Shown: piece by piece, positions 1 through 9,678 of the stretch | Layout of the letters: every line of letters begins with the position of its first letter | How positions within the stretch are numbered: the stretch's first letter is position 1 | Assembly (NCBI RefSeq): GCF_018882125.1 | Contig: NZ_JACVOZ010000003.1 | Span: 62,001 to 126,000 of the forward strand | Direction: 5' to 3' | DNA from: Polynucleobacter sp. AP-Melu-500A-A1 | Lineage (GTDB): Bacteria > Pseudomonadota > Gammaproteobacteria > Burkholderiales > Burkholderiaceae | DNA length: 64,000 nt | Notes under the pieces: model-generated | Database searches by the model: none | Seen by the model: only the letters and a program-made list of their open reading frames with translations | Told to the model about the DNA's origin: nothing | Program-made: the position numbers and the translations under genes

Positions 1-1480
1 CAACCAAGATCACGATATCGGTTGCCTTAGCGCCACGTGCTCGCATTGCCGTAAAGGCTTCGTGACCAGGGGTATCTAAAAAGGTAATCATGCCACGGGG
101 CGTTTCGACGTGATAGGCGCCGATATGTTGGGTAATACCACCCGCTTCACCTGTAGCCACTTTTGCCGCACGAATCTTATCGAGCAAAGAAGTCTTACCA
201 TGGTCCACGTGACCCATCACCGTAACTACTGGTGGACGTGGTAATAACTCTGCATCATGCCCATCAGTGCCAAGATCTAAATCCGGATCATCTAATTTAG
301 CAGCATGCGCTTTATGGCCCATTTCTTCAACGATGATCATTGCGGTATCTTGATCAAGCACTTGGTTGATGGTAACCATCTGACCCATACCCATCAACAA
401 TTTAATAACTTCTGCACTCTTCACCGCCATTGCATGCGCTAACTCCGCAACAGTAATGGTTTCAGGAACATGTACTTCATGAATCACTGGCTCTGTTGGA
501 ACTTGGAAGTTGGTATCTACGTTGGCCTCAGCGATTTGGCGTTGCTTTTTACGACCACCACCTGAACGCCAGCCACCCACACCACCAGATGAATCACCAC
601 GAGTCTTCAGACCTCCAGGCTTCTTGGCGCCCTCTTCTTGCCAAGTGGAAGATGTTTCAGAAGACTTAATCGTTTTGCCGCCAACTTTAGCTGGGGATTT
701 TTTCTTATCATCTGCACCTTCAGCCTTAGCAGGTTTATGCAGAGTTCCTTTTTTGGCTTCATCAGCAGCAACTTCACTAGGAGCCTTCAGAACTCGAGCT
801 GGAGTACTCATCATGTCACGAATGGCTAAAGCTTCTGCTTCAGCAGCAGCGCGACGAACACGAATATCTGCTAATTCTTTTTCTTTTGTTACCGCTAAGT
901 CCTTAGCAGCTTTTTCAGACTTGGCTTTTTTCTCTGCAGCTTGAGCATCATTTGAAATCTCAGATGCTTTATCAGCAACTACTGAAGCAGCCTCTTTTTG
1001 ACGAATCTCTGCTTCTGCTCTCATTTCCGCTTCTTGACGCGCCAATAACTCAGCTTGTCGCGTTGCTTCTGCTGCACGCTTTTCTAACTCATCTTCTGAA
1101 AGAATGGGTTTCACTGGAGCAGCAGGAGTAGCAGTTTTTGCTGGCTTTTCTACTGGCGCATCAGCAACTGCAGCTTCCTCACCGCGTTTAACTAAAACAC
1201 GCTTCTTGCGCACCTCAACCTGAACGGTACGTGTACGTCCAGCAGAATCTGCCTGGCGTATCTCGGAGTTCTCACGCTTGATTAATGTAATCTTTTTGCG
1301 AGCCCCAGTATCAGCATTGCCATGCGCTTTTTGCAAATGCTCAAGCAGGACTGTTTTGTCCTTTTCGGTAATGCTATCGTCCTCAGAACCTTTATCGATC
1401 CCAGCTGCCTTTAACTGATCTAAAAGATCAACTGAAGTTCGTTTGAGCTCTTTAGCGAGTACTTTTACTGTTGTTGCCAT
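1..1480 (-). CDS. infB: Translation initiation factor IF-2, N-terminal part (runs off the left edge)
   Basis: IF-2 is the GTPase that places initiator tRNA on the 30S subunit and promotes subunit joining. About 493 codons are visible, from the ATG at 1480 to the window edge. The N-terminus begins [12 protein letters not shown], typical of the IF2 N-terminal domain, followed by a long charged Ala/Glu/Lys-rich linker and a Gly/Arg-rich stretch. Near residue 420 comes the G1 motif GHVDHGKTS, then the switch motif [10 protein letters not shown] and G3 DTPGHEAF. The remaining G domain and the fMet-tRNA-binding domains lie outside the window. It follows nusA by 13 bases in the same direction, the conserved rimP-nusA-infB order. 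Confidence 0.97.
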   Translation of the reverse strand, partial: MATTVKVLAKELKRTSVDLLDQLKAAGIDKGSEDDSITEKDKTVLLEHLQKAHGNADTGARKKITLIKRENSEIRQADSAGRTRTVQVEVRKKRVLVKRGEEAAVADAPVEKPAKTATPAAPVKPILSEDELEKRAAEATRQAELLARQEAEMRAEAEIRQKEAASVVADKASEISNDAQAAEKKAKSEKAAKDLAVTKEKELADIRVRRAAAEAEALAIRDMMSTPARVLKAPSEVAADEAKKGTLHKPAKAEGADDKKKSPAKVGGKTIKSSETSSTWQEEGAKKPGGLKTRGDSSGGVGGWRSGGGRKKQRQIAEANVDTNFQVPTEPVIHEVHVPETITVAELAHAMAVKSAEVIKLLMGMGQMVTINQVLDQDTAMIIVEEMGHKAHAAKLDDPDLDLGTDGHDAELLPRPPVVTVMGHVDHGKTSLLDKIRAAKVATGEAGGITQHIGAYHVETPRGMITFLDTPGHEAFTAMRARGAKATDIVILV

Positions 1481-1493
1481 GCACTACTTCCTC

Positions 1494-2975
1494 TCATGAA
1501 GTAAACCAGTGTTCGCGCGCTTTCATGATGAGCGTTTTCGCAGTTTCTTCGTCAATTTGTGTCGCCTCAACCAGCTCATCAACAGCCAGTTCAGCAAGGT
1601 CGTCACGGGTATGAACTTGATTTTCAGCAAGCTTTGCAATCAGTTCACTTGTCATTCCTTCTAAGGAAAGCAAGTCCTGTGAAACTTCACCGATGCGCTC
1701 TTCTTTTGCTAACTCCATCGTTAACAATGAATCGCGAGCACGATTACGCAGTTCATTTACAGTGTCTTCGTCAAAAGAGTCAATCTCTAACATCTCTGAA
1801 AGCGGAACGTAAGCAACCTCTTCCAGGGTGTTAAAGCCCTCTTCGATCAAGATATCAGCTACTTCTTGGTCAACATCCAATTTGTCCATGAATAATTGAC
1901 GCACTGAAGAAGCTTCTTTTTCTGTTTTCTCAGCAGACTCTTCTGGAGTCATGATATTGATTTGCCAACCAGTCAAGTCGCTAGCTAAGCGAACATTTTG
2001 TCCGCTTCGTCCAATAGCGATTGCTAAGTTTTCTTCATCAACCACCACATCCATTGCATGACGCTCTTCATCAACCACAATGGAAGAAACTTGTGCGGGA
2101 GCCAAAGCACCAATCACAAATTGTGCAGGATCTTCAGACCACAACACAATATCAACTGCTTCACCAGCAACTTCATTGCGCACTGCGGTCACACGAGTAC
2201 CACGCACACCAACGCAGGTACCGATTGGGTCAATACGTTTGTCATAAGTGACTACGGCGATCTTGGCACGAATACCAGGGTCACGAGCAGCACCTTTAAT
2301 CTCCAGTAAGCCCTGTTCCATCTCAGGAACTTCGTTCTCGAATAACTTAATCAAGAAGTCTGGGCAAGTACGTGAGAGTTCGATCTGTGGGCCACGTGCT
2401 TCACGATCAACTTTGAGGATATAAGCACGGACACGATCACCAGAACGTAAATTCTCTTTTGGGATCATTTGATCACGACGTAATAGCGCTTCGACACGAC
2501 CAGATTCAATAATCAAACCATTTTTATCAGCACGTTTAACGGTACCAGTCATGACTTTTTCGCCACGCTCAAGGTAATCATTGAGAATCTGCTCACGTTC
2601 AGCATCACGAATACGTTGCAAGATCACTTGCTTAGCAGCTTGTGCGCCAATCCGGCCAAATGCTAATGACTCGATCTGCTCTTCGATATAGTCGCCTACT
2701 TCCATATCGGCAAGCTGCTCTTGAGCTTCAAATTGCAAAATTTCTTTATCTGGCTCTTGCAATCCTGCTTCGTTTGGCACCACCAACCAGCGACGATACG
2801 TCTCGTATTCACCAGTTTCTCTGTCAATGGATACACGAATATCAACATCTTCAGTTGGATAACGTTTTTTAGTGGCGGATGCTAACGCCATTTCGAGCGC
2901 CTCAAACACAATTGCTTGATCAACGTTCTTTTCACGCGCTAAGGCGTCTGCCAACATGAGAACTTCTCGGCTCAT
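1494..2975 (-). CDS. nusA: Transcription termination/antitermination factor NusA
   Basis: NusA binds RNA polymerase and nascent RNA and modulates pausing, termination and antitermination. The 493-residue product has the full proteobacterial architecture: an N-terminal polymerase-binding domain (about 1-125), an S1 domain (about 135-200), two KH domains showing GVRG and GRSG loops, and two C-terminal acidic repeat domains. Length is normal for the family. The ATG overlaps the rimP stop in an ATGA junction, so translation is probably coupled, and infB follows closely. Confidence 0.98.
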   Translation of the reverse strand: MSREVLMLADALAREKNVDQAIVFEALEMALASATKKRYPTEDVDIRVSIDRETGEYETYRRWLVVPNEAGLQEPDKEILQFEAQEQLADMEVGDYIEEQIESLAFGRIGAQAAKQVILQRIRDAEREQILNDYLERGEKVMTGTVKRADKNGLIIESGRVEALLRRDQMIPKENLRSGDRVRAYILKVDREARGPQIELSRTCPDFLIKLFENEVPEMEQGLLEIKGAARDPGIRAKIAVVTYDKRIDPIGTCVGVRGTRVTAVRNEVAGEAVDIVLWSEDPAQFVIGALAPAQVSSIVVDEERHAMDVVVDEENLAIAIGRSGQNVRLASDLTGWQINIMTPEESAEKTEKEASSVRQLFMDKLDVDQEVADILIEEGFNTLEEVAYVPLSEMLEIDSFDEDTVNELRNRARDSLLTMELAKEERIGEVSQDLLSLEGMTSELIAKLAENQVHTRDDLAELAVDELVEATQIDEETAKTLIMKAREHWFTS

Positions 2976-3463
2976 GACTTTCTTCCTTTGAAATCAATAA
3001 CAGGGACCAACCGAGTCTTGTCGACCTCGGCCAAAGAAAACTCCAATTGAGAGGGCTGACCATCAGCACCCTCGAACACCAAACCAAATTTTGCATCGGG
3101 CGAATTCAATTCACCACTCAGCAAACCTTGTAACACACCACGAAAATTCTTACGATCACTAACTGCCACTCGCAATTTCAAATCTACTTCCATTCCAGCA
3201 AAGCGCTCGAAATCTGCTGCTGACTTCACCGGGCGATCTAAACCTGGTGAAGATATCTCAAGACGTTCATAAGGAATGTTCTCAACTGGTAATGAATAAC
3301 TCAGCTGATGACTTACCTTTTCACAATCCAGAACATTAATTAAACGCTCGTAATCTGGGTTTTCAATCGTGACGCGCAGCAATCCTCCGGCTTCACGCTC
3401 GATATCGACTAGCGTGTAGCCCAAGTTTTCCAGCTCTGCAGAAATAACCTGCTGATCCTTCAC
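2972..3463 (-). CDS. rimP: Ribosome maturation factor RimP
   Basis: RimP assists 30S subunit maturation. The 163-residue protein shows the family's N-terminal alpha/beta domain with LGYTLVDIE and the signature [10 protein letters not shown] near residues 67-76, followed by the SH3-like C-terminal domain. The start is GTG at 3463, preceded by a GGGAAG ribosome-binding site about six bases away; an upstream ATG is out of frame. It is the first gene of rimP-nusA-infB and lies just behind a terminator that isolates it from rluB, so its promoter is probably in or around that short gap. Confidence 0.96.
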   Translation of the reverse strand: MKDQQVISAELENLGYTLVDIEREAGGLLRVTIENPDYERLINVLDCEKVSHQLSYSLPVENIPYERLEISSPGLDRPVKSAADFERFAGMEVDLKLRVAVSDRKNFRGVLQGLLSGELNSPDAKFGLVFEGADGQPSQLEFSLAEVDKTRLVPVIDFKGRKS

Positions 3464-3487
3464 AACTTCCCTTCATACCAAAATGGC

Positions 3488-3513
3488 AAAAAAAAATGGG
3501 CTTCAAAGCCCAT
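3488..3513 (-). terminator. Intrinsic terminator after rluB, ahead of rimP
   Basis: An 8-bp stem (ATGGGCTT / AAGCCCAT, 3496-3513) is followed on the minus strand by a run of about nine T. It sits between rluB and rimP, both leftward, so it most likely ends the scpB-rluB transcript. If the rimP promoter lies upstream of it, it could act as an attenuator instead. Confidence 0.8.
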
Positions 3514-3580
3514 ATTCTCGAAATTCAGAACAGGCCGACTTACGTTGATCGCAACATCAGTCGGTAATAACTAAAAACTA

Positions 3581-3598
3581 ACTGCAGAATTCTGCAGT
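3581..3598. repeat. Perfect 18-bp palindrome downstream of rluB
   Basis: The sequence ACTGCAGAATTCTGCAGT is fully self-complementary. It lies 43 bases past the rluB stop, with a short T-rich tract (AGTTTTTAG) on the minus-strand side. It may be a first weak terminator for rluB or a dimer-protein binding site; the sequence alone does not decide. Confidence 0.6.
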
Positions 3599-3640
3599 AA
3601 GAGCAAAATTATAGCTGATTTAGGGGAAAACTGTTAGTAA

Positions 3641-5389
3641 TCAGAAGCTTTCGCTAGGGTTTCGAGGCTTTCTCGGACCCTTATTGAAGGGTTTTCTCCC
3701 TTTTGGTGCGCTTCTTTTAGGTCCATTTCCAGGACTTTGGGGATTAGCTGTCACAAAAGCGGACTGGTCATGGTGGACTTTTTTTACTTTATTGCGGTTT
3801 TGTCCTTGGCCACCCTGCCCCCCTTGACCAGTTTGTCCAGGTCTACCGCCTTGAGTACGACCCCTGAAAGGTCCGCGCCCTTCACCTGAACCACCGCCGG
3901 TTTTACCACCACGACCTTGATGGGTTAGACCATTGTGACCACTTGCCAGTGTCAGTGCATCACGTGAACCCCAATAAGAAACCGAGGTTTGCATTGGATC
4001 CGGCTGAAAGTCACCACTCTGAGAGGAGTGACGGTCACGGCCCTGTGAATTTGGATTACGGCCTTTATCTTGCGGTTGTGGCATCTTTAAACCCGCAGAC
4101 TTCATCAAGTTATAAATACCGCCAGCCTCAATCTCCTCCCATTTGCCTCGCCTTAAGCGTGGGGGTAATAAGAAAATGCCATAACGAGTTCGGATTAAGC
4201 GAGATACCGTGTGACCAACTGCTTCAAACATACGACGCACTTCGCGATTACGACCCTCGCTTAATGCAACGTGGTACCAACGGTTGGCACCGTCACCACC
4301 ACCCATCGATAAGCGTAAGAATTTAGCCTGACCATCATCTAGCGTAATACCGCTCTTTAATTGCGCAGTATTTTCTTGACTTAACTCACCTAGAATGCGC
4401 ACAGCATATTCGCGCTCAACACCATAACGTGGATGCATCAAGCGATTCGCTAACTCACCAGAAGTGGTAAATAACAAAAGACCTTCAGTATTAAAGTCCA
4501 GGCGACCCACCGCAATCCAACGTCCTTGACGCGGCTTTGGTAAACGGTCAAATACGGTTGGACGACCTTCAGGATCAGACTGACTCACGATCTCGCCAGC
4601 AGGCTTGTGATACATGATGACGCGTGGCGGCTTAGTTTGAATCTTGCGATGAACCGGTTTGCCATTGATACGTACTTGATCTGTTGGGCCAATGCGTTGA
4701 CCGATATGCGCAGGAAGACCATTGACGGATACGCGCCCTTGAATAATCAAGTCTTCCATATCCCGACGTGAGCCCATACCAACGTCAGCTAATACTTTAT
4801 GGAGTTTGACCGTATCTTCATCATCAGCATCATCATCAAGACCATCTAGGTCGGACCATACTTCATCGCGCATACTCAGCGGCAATTCATCTACATTGGC
4901 AAACTGCAAATTGCTCATCTCTTCTTCAGTGGGAACATCAGAATCTTCATCATCGCTAGAGCGCGAAGCTCGCTGTGCACGACGCTCAGCACCAGTTTGA
5001 TGTGAGATCTCGCTTTCATTTAAACCATCAGGATTTTTTATTTCTAATGCCTCTGGTGCGTCTAATGCCGCATCAAATTCACCTGAGACTACAGAAGCAA
5101 ATAAAGCTTCTATGTCTGCAGGATTTGGAGCCAGCTTGACGGAATGATTTCCACTACCCTCTCTAGGGGCGCCCGAAGAATCCCCTTCACGGCGGGGCTT
5201 ATCTTTATTGAAGGATCGCTTTTTGTTGAATGGGTGTTTGCCTGTTCCTTGGCGACGTGGACGGCGTTCGCCACCGTCCCGACCTTCAGGCTTGGCGCCA
5301 CCATCTGGCGATGAGGGGCCCTCTGAATTGCTTGGGGCTGCCGATGGATTTATTACCGGAGATGAATCGTTTTCGTTTGAGCTTGTCAT
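3641..5389 (-). CDS. rluB: 23S rRNA pseudouridine synthase RluB with long disordered tails
   Basis: RluB-type enzymes convert U2605 of 23S rRNA (E. coli numbering) to pseudouridine. An S4 RNA-binding domain spans about residues 194-247. The catalytic core follows, with the RsuA-family motif GRLDFNTEG at 295-303 (catalytic Asp298), ending near residue 430. At 582 residues it is far longer than the roughly 290-residue E. coli enzyme. The extra length is a Ser/Asp/Arg-rich N-terminal extension of about 190 residues and a Gly/Arg/Gln-rich RGG-like tail of about 150, both probably disordered and RNA-contacting. It starts six bases after scpB, so the two are likely cotranscribed. Confidence 0.94.
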   Translation of the reverse strand: MTSSNENDSSPVINPSAAPSNSEGPSSPDGGAKPEGRDGGERRPRRQGTGKHPFNKKRSFNKDKPRREGDSSGAPREGSGNHSVKLAPNPADIEALFASVVSGEFDAALDAPEALEIKNPDGLNESEISHQTGAERRAQRASRSSDDEDSDVPTEEEMSNLQFANVDELPLSMRDEVWSDLDGLDDDADDEDTVKLHKVLADVGMGSRRDMEDLIIQGRVSVNGLPAHIGQRIGPTDQVRINGKPVHRKIQTKPPRVIMYHKPAGEIVSQSDPEGRPTVFDRLPKPRQGRWIAVGRLDFNTEGLLLFTTSGELANRLMHPRYGVEREYAVRILGELSQENTAQLKSGITLDDGQAKFLRLSMGGGDGANRWYHVALSEGRNREVRRMFEAVGHTVSRLIRTRYGIFLLPPRLRRGKWEEIEAGGIYNLMKSAGLKMPQPQDKGRNPNSQGRDRHSSQSGDFQPDPMQTSVSYWGSRDALTLASGHNGLTHQGRGGKTGGGSGEGRGPFRGRTQGGRPGQTGQGGQGGQGQNRNKVKKVHHDQSAFVTANPQSPGNGPKRSAPKGRKPFNKGPRKPRNPSESF

Positions 5390-5395
5390 TAATAA

Positions 5396-6118
5396 TTATT
5401 TTGCTTTGTCTGAGTTTTCATCAGACTCTGGGATAACTTCTTCTATTTCTACGCTTACTGTTTCAGTGATCTCCACTGTCCTTGTCTCTTCCAAAACCTC
5501 AACTTCAAGAATGACTTGATCACCCTCATTGATTACTACCGTTTCCACAGTAGCTTCTGGATCAAATTCCATTACTGCTTGACCTAGTTGCGGAGCAGCT
5601 GCCATCGGTGCAGCATCCTCTAAGATCGGCAAGCTTTGTAAATTTGTCAAACTCAGATCATCTAAAAATTGTTTGGTGGTCGCATAAAGACCCGGCCTTC
5701 CAATGGTTTCTTTATGGCCAATAACTTCAACCCAACCACGATCTTCCAATTGCTTCATCACATTACTACTCACAGCAACACCACGAATTTCTTCAATCTC
5801 GCCTCGGGTTACGGGCTGACGATAAGCAATGATGGCAAGGGTTTCCATCACGGCACGAGAATATTTAGGTGGCTTCTCTGGCGTTAAACGATCAAGGTAC
5901 TCACGCATGGATAAACGACTTTGAAAACGCCAACCAGTCGCTATATGCACTAGCTCCATTCCCTTGTCATCCCATGCGCGTTGAATCTCTACCAAGACCT
6001 CATTAATTTCAGTAGGAGTGACATCCTCGACAAATAAACGAGACATATCAGTCACTGAGAGTGGTTCCTGCGCGCACAGGAGGGCTGTTTCAATTACGCG
6101 CTTGTTGTGATCGTCCAT
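5396..6118 (-). CDS. scpB: Segregation and condensation protein ScpB
   Basis: ScpB is the winged-helix kleisin-interacting subunit of the SMC-ScpAB condensin. The 240-residue protein has the two ScpB winged-helix domains and the conserved segments [14 protein letters not shown] and [10 protein letters not shown] within the first 170 residues. The last 70 residues are an acidic Glu/Val-rich tail, which is commonly variable. rluB follows after six bases, a frequent bacterial pairing. A short hairpin lies in its leader. Confidence 0.95.
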   Translation of the reverse strand: MDDHNKRVIETALLCAQEPLSVTDMSRLFVEDVTPTEINEVLVEIQRAWDDKGMELVHIATGWRFQSRLSMREYLDRLTPEKPPKYSRAVMETLAIIAYRQPVTRGEIEEIRGVAVSSNVMKQLEDRGWVEVIGHKETIGRPGLYATTKQFLDDLSLTNLQSLPILEDAAPMAAAPQLGQAVMEFDPEATVETVVINEGDQVILEVEVLEETRTVEITETVSVEIEEVIPESDENSDKAK

Positions 6119-6130
6119 AAAAGTCGGGCT

Positions 6131-6148
6131 ATCAGGAATACTCCTGAT
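6131..6148 (-). other. Small hairpin in the scpB leader
   Basis: Two 7-base arms (ATCAGGA / TCCTGAT) enclose a 4-base loop, ending 12 bases before the scpB ATG. I see no clear ribosome-binding site between hairpin and start, and the only AGGAG-like sequence is inside the stem. It may tune translation, but it may also be chance. Confidence 0.3.
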
Positions 6149-6310
6149 TGAGCTTTAAATAATGTATTTCAGTAATGGGTTTTGGGTGTTCTTTAACTAC
6201 TTAGGACAATTTATCTCATGAATTCTTGTTAGAAGATATGTCCGCACTGAAACGAAGTCCTTTTCGTTCACCGTGCGCTCATTATAAGGTAGGCTCAATA
6301 CAATAGCTAT

Positions 6311-7228
6311 ATGCATGAATTTTTAAACCAAGAAACTACCCCACCACCCCAATCTCAGGCAAGGCGACGGGTTTTGGGCATTGGAGCAGCATTAGGAGGT
6401 CTCCTAGGGGCTGGAAGCTTAAGTTCCTGTAGCCTATTGAGCCCTCATAAGCCCGTAGTCGGCCTAGTCCTTGGCGCGGGAGCAGCTCGGGGATTTGCCC
6501 ATGTTGGCGTGATTAAAGCCCTGGAAGCCCAAGGTATTCGGCCAGATATTGTCGTGGGTAGCAGCGCTGGTAGTGTTATAGCCGCCCTATTTGCCTCTGG
6601 AGTAGCGGGTAATGAACTGAACCGCCTCGCCCTCAATCTGGATGAAGCAACGATTGCGGACTGGGGTCTCCCTTTTGCTGGCCGGTTTGGTGGCCTAATT
6701 AAAGGAGATGCATTGCAAAATATGGTGAACCGAGAGGTGCAAAACAAAACCATCGAACAAATGCGTATCCCTCTCGGAATCGTTGCCACCGAACTGCAAT
6801 CCGGCAAGGGAATTTTATTTCGCACAGGCAATACTGGTTTGGCAGTAAGAGCATCCTGTAGTGTTCCGGGTGTATTTCAGCCAGCGGTAATTAGCGGCAA
6901 GGAGTATGTTGATGGTGGGCTAGTAGCGCCAGTACCTGTGAGCTATGCCAGACAGATGGGTGCGACCTTGGTTATTGCAGTCAATATCTCTTCTGAGCCC
7001 ATACACCAAGATGCTAGTGGCACTCTTGGGGTTTTACAGCAAACCATCTCCATCATGCAAAGAAGTATTAATCAATACGAACTGAAGAGTGCTGACATCG
7101 TCATTCAACCTCACCTATTGCAAATGGCTAGCGGTGATTTCAAATCCAGAAATGCAGCGATCCTTGCGGGTGAAATCGCAGCGCAGGAGCAAATGGCGCT
7201 GATTAAAGAAAAGTTAAAGGCTGCGTGA
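6311..7228 (+). CDS. Patatin-like phospholipase, predicted Tat-exported lipoprotein (RssA-like)
   Basis: The 305-residue protein belongs to the bacterial patatin/RssA family of Ser-Asp dyad acyl hydrolases. It shows the oxyanion loop GAGAARG, the nucleophile elbow GSSAG and the catalytic aspartate in DGGLV. Before the domain is an N-terminus with ARRRVLG, a hydrophobic run and the lipobox-like LSSC. Together these suggest twin-arginine export followed by lipidation, placing it on the periplasmic face of a membrane. Its 3' end overlaps the convergent NlpC/P60 gene by 15 bases. Substrate is not predictable; membrane phospholipid is the family default. Confidence 0.88.
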   Translation: MHEFLNQETTPPPQSQARRRVLGIGAALGGLLGAGSLSSCSLLSPHKPVVGLVLGAGAARGFAHVGVIKALEAQGIRPDIVVGSSAGSVIAALFASGVAGNELNRLALNLDEATIADWGLPFAGRFGGLIKGDALQNMVNREVQNKTIEQMRIPLGIVATELQSGKGILFRTGNTGLAVRASCSVPGVFQPAVISGKEYVDGGLVAPVPVSYARQMGATLVIAVNISSEPIHQDASGTLGVLQQTISIMQRSINQYELKSADIVIQPHLLQMASGDFKSRNAAILAGEIAAQEQMALIKEKLKAA

Positions 7229-7867
7229 TTTACGCTTGAGATTTTTAACTTCGTTTAGAAGCTCTTGACGTTCAGCATCGTTCAAATTGTCACTTCCATC
7301 TAAACGGCGCGCACCATCAAAACGCTTATCCCAATAAAGGCTGCCAAGGTCATCGACACGAACGCTGGTTCCCTTAGAGGGTGAATGAATAAATTTGTTA
7401 TCGCCCACATAAATGCCGACGTGAGAGAACGTTAAGCGCATCGTATTAAAAAATACAAGGTCACCAGGCTGTAATTCCTCACGATTAATGGGCTTACCTA
7501 CACGACTCATTTGAGTTGATTTACGCGGGAGCAAAAAACCCAACTTGTCTTTAAATACATAGCCAACGAAACTGCTGCCGTCTAAGCCAGACTGTGGCAA
7601 CTCGGCATCCCAGCGATAACGCACGCCAATGACTTCCATGGCACGATTAATTAATTCGTCTGACTTGCCTGTTACGGTATCAACCAAGCGATCGGAAACT
7701 CGAGAGATATAGGACTTCCCTGCCTGAAACATACTTTCTTTGGGCACTACCAATTCAGGAGCAGCTTCTACTACTGTATCTGCAGCCTGCGCAGAAATGG
7801 CGGCCGCAAAATACAAGGCGAGCAAGCTAGCAGCCAGCTTTGGGGAGAGAGTGTTTTTCAACGACAT
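7214..7867 (-). CDS. NlpC/P60-family periplasmic protein lacking the catalytic cysteine
   Basis: NlpC/P60 proteins are usually papain-like endopeptidases that cut peptidoglycan stem peptides. This 217-residue protein has a signal peptide (about 1-28, ending SAQAA) and a C-terminal NlpC/P60 domain with LQPGDLVFF, FSHVGIYVGD (His149) and FIHSP. The nucleophile motif, normally D-C-S-G, reads D-G-S-S: residue 97 (codon 7577-7579) is Gly (GGC) where TGC is expected. The rest of the fold and the general-base histidine are intact, so it may be a non-catalytic peptidoglycan-binding protein rather than a decaying gene. It sits next to the yejABEF operon. Confidence 0.88.
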   Translation of the reverse strand: MSLKNTLSPKLAASLLALYFAAAISAQAADTVVEAAPELVVPKESMFQAGKSYISRVSDRLVDTVTGKSDELINRAMEVIGVRYRWDAELPQSGLDGSSFVGYVFKDKLGFLLPRKSTQMSRVGKPINREELQPGDLVFFNTMRLTFSHVGIYVGDNKFIHSPSKGTSVRVDDLGSLYWDKRFDGARRLDGSDNLNDAERQELLNEVKNLKRKSRSL

Positions 7868-8004
7868 CGCAACAGTTTAACAAAGAACCTATCATTAACC
7901 AAGTTTTGACTTTAGACTTAAGTCATTGTTTCTAATGGAAAATTTGCATTAATTTAGAGCAAATGCACCAAATTAGCCCATTAGGGCGATGAATTTGCAT
8001 GAAT

Positions 8005-9678
8005 CTAAACCAAAGCAGCAGCTGCAAATAACTCCTTGGTATAGACCTGTTTGGGATGCTTTATCAGCGTTTCTGTATCTCCAAATTCAATCACCTTGCC
8101 ATCTTTCAAGACCATGATTTCATGAGACATCGCCCTAATCACTGCTAAATCATGACTAATCATGAGATAGGCCAGGTTGTACTTCTTCTGTAATTCCGAC
8201 AATAACGCCAACACTTGTTTCTGAATAGAAACATCTAATGCTGAAGTGGGCTCATCTAAAACCAAAATTTGTGGACGTAGAATCAATGCTCTTGCAATAG
8301 CAATTCGTTGTCTCTGGCCTCCAGAAAATTCATGAGGGTAACGCGTCAGTGCTGAGCGTTCTATGCCCACTTCGCGCAACATATCCAGTACACGGGACTC
8401 ACGTTCAGCACTTGTAAGTTTTGGAAAGTGAATATCCAAGCCTTCAGAAATAATTTGCATGACATTCATGCGCGGCGAAAGCGATCCAAAAGGATCTTGA
8501 AAGATGACTTGTAAACTAGAACGCATAGCGCGTCGGGAGGCAGGTTTGAGCGTTTGCCAATCATCACCCAGCACATCAACTTCGCCAGTGACTTGAGCAG
8601 CAGAATCCCCTAGTAATCCCAGTACTGCCATTCCTAAGGTCGTTTTTCCAGAGCCTGACTCGCCAATCACGCCGATGGTTTGACCTTGCTTTAACGCAAA
8701 GCTAACCTTGCGTAATACCTTATGTGGGGGAGCCTTCTTAAACCATGAAGTAGATTCTTGACTTGGGTACGCAACAGAAAGCTCTTCTGTTTTTAAAAGC
8801 ACGGGGGCCAAAGGAATAACCGGTACCAAATTACGGACTGGTTCGCTGTTCACCAGGGCACGAGTATAGGCATCGCTTGGGTGTTCAAACACTTGCTTGG
8901 TGGCACCCGACTCCATCAAGTTACCTTGATTTAGTACGGCAACCCGCTGCGCAAAGTGTTTTACTAAATTCAGATCATGCGTAATTAATAAGATTCCCAT
9001 ACCACCATGGTCTTTAGACTCTTCCTGTAGCTCGATGAGTAACTCCAAAATCTGCAATCGCAAACTCACATCCAGAGCAGTAGTTGGCTCATCTGCAATC
9101 AAGAGGCGTGGCTTACAGGCCAGTGCCATTGCAATCATGGCGCGCTGTCTTTGACCGCCAGAGAGTTGATGGGGGTAGGAATGAATTCGGCGCTCGGGCT
9201 CAGGGATACCTGTTTTTCTTAATAAATCAACCGCAGCGTCTACACAATCCGCTTTAGAAATTAAGGGTTGATAAATCTGTACTGCTTCAATAATTTGATT
9301 GCCAACCGTAAACAGAGGATTCAGAGCAGTCATCGGCTCTTGAAACACCATGGCAATTTCACGCCCTCGAATCTGTCGAATGTCTTGGATCGGTAACTTT
9401 AATAAATCCACCGTGCCACGCTCACCTTGTTGATTCCATAAGATACGACCTGATACCTGCGCACCTTCAGGCTCTAGTCTAAGCGGAGCAAGCGCAGTTA
9501 AGGTTTTACCAGAACCCGACTCCCCGACTAAGGCCACTCGTTCGCCTATACCTATTTCCAAATCTATATTTTTTACTGCAAACTTTTCACGACGGCCAGA
9601 ACCAAAAGAAATACTGAGATCTTCGTACTTTAATAAAGGAACCTTTGAACCTTGATCATGGATATGCGCCTTGCTCAT
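8005..9678 (-). CDS. yejF: Peptide ABC transporter, fused double ATPase (YejF type)
   Basis: This is the cytoplasmic ATPase of an oligopeptide importer, with two complete ABC cassettes in one 557-residue chain. Each half has Walker A (GESGSGKT), a LSGGQRQR or FSGGQRQR signature and Walker B followed by DEP (LLIADEPT, ILVLDEPT). Such fusion is characteristic of the YejF/GsiA subfamily. The ATG overlaps the yejE stop (ATGA). In E. coli the Yej system takes up microcin C-type peptides, and related systems import muropeptides; which substrate applies here is not visible. Confidence 0.94.
   Translation of the reverse strand: MSKAHIHDQGSKVPLLKYEDLSISFGSGRREKFAVKNIDLEIGIGERVALVGESGSGKTLTALAPLRLEPEGAQVSGRILWNQQGERGTVDLLKLPIQDIRQIRGREIAMVFQEPMTALNPLFTVGNQIIEAVQIYQPLISKADCVDAAVDLLRKTGIPEPERRIHSYPHQLSGGQRQRAMIAMALACKPRLLIADEPTTALDVSLRLQILELLIELQEESKDHGGMGILLITHDLNLVKHFAQRVAVLNQGNLMESGATKQVFEHPSDAYTRALVNSEPVRNLVPVIPLAPVLLKTEELSVAYPSQESTSWFKKAPPHKVLRKVSFALKQGQTIGVIGESGSGKTTLGMAVLGLLGDSAAQVTGEVDVLGDDWQTLKPASRRAMRSSLQVIFQDPFGSLSPRMNVMQIISEGLDIHFPKLTSAERESRVLDMLREVGIERSALTRYPHEFSGGQRQRIAIARALILRPQILVLDEPTSALDVSIQKQVLALLSELQKKYNLAYLMISHDLAVIRAMSHEIMVLKDGKVIEFGDTETLIKHPKQVYTKELFAAAALV

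Noticed and set aside
3943-4326. Open frames on the opposite strand of rluB, infB, feoB and other long genes
   Set aside because: They are antisense shadows of well-supported genes with no ribosome-binding sites and low-complexity or frame-biased composition.
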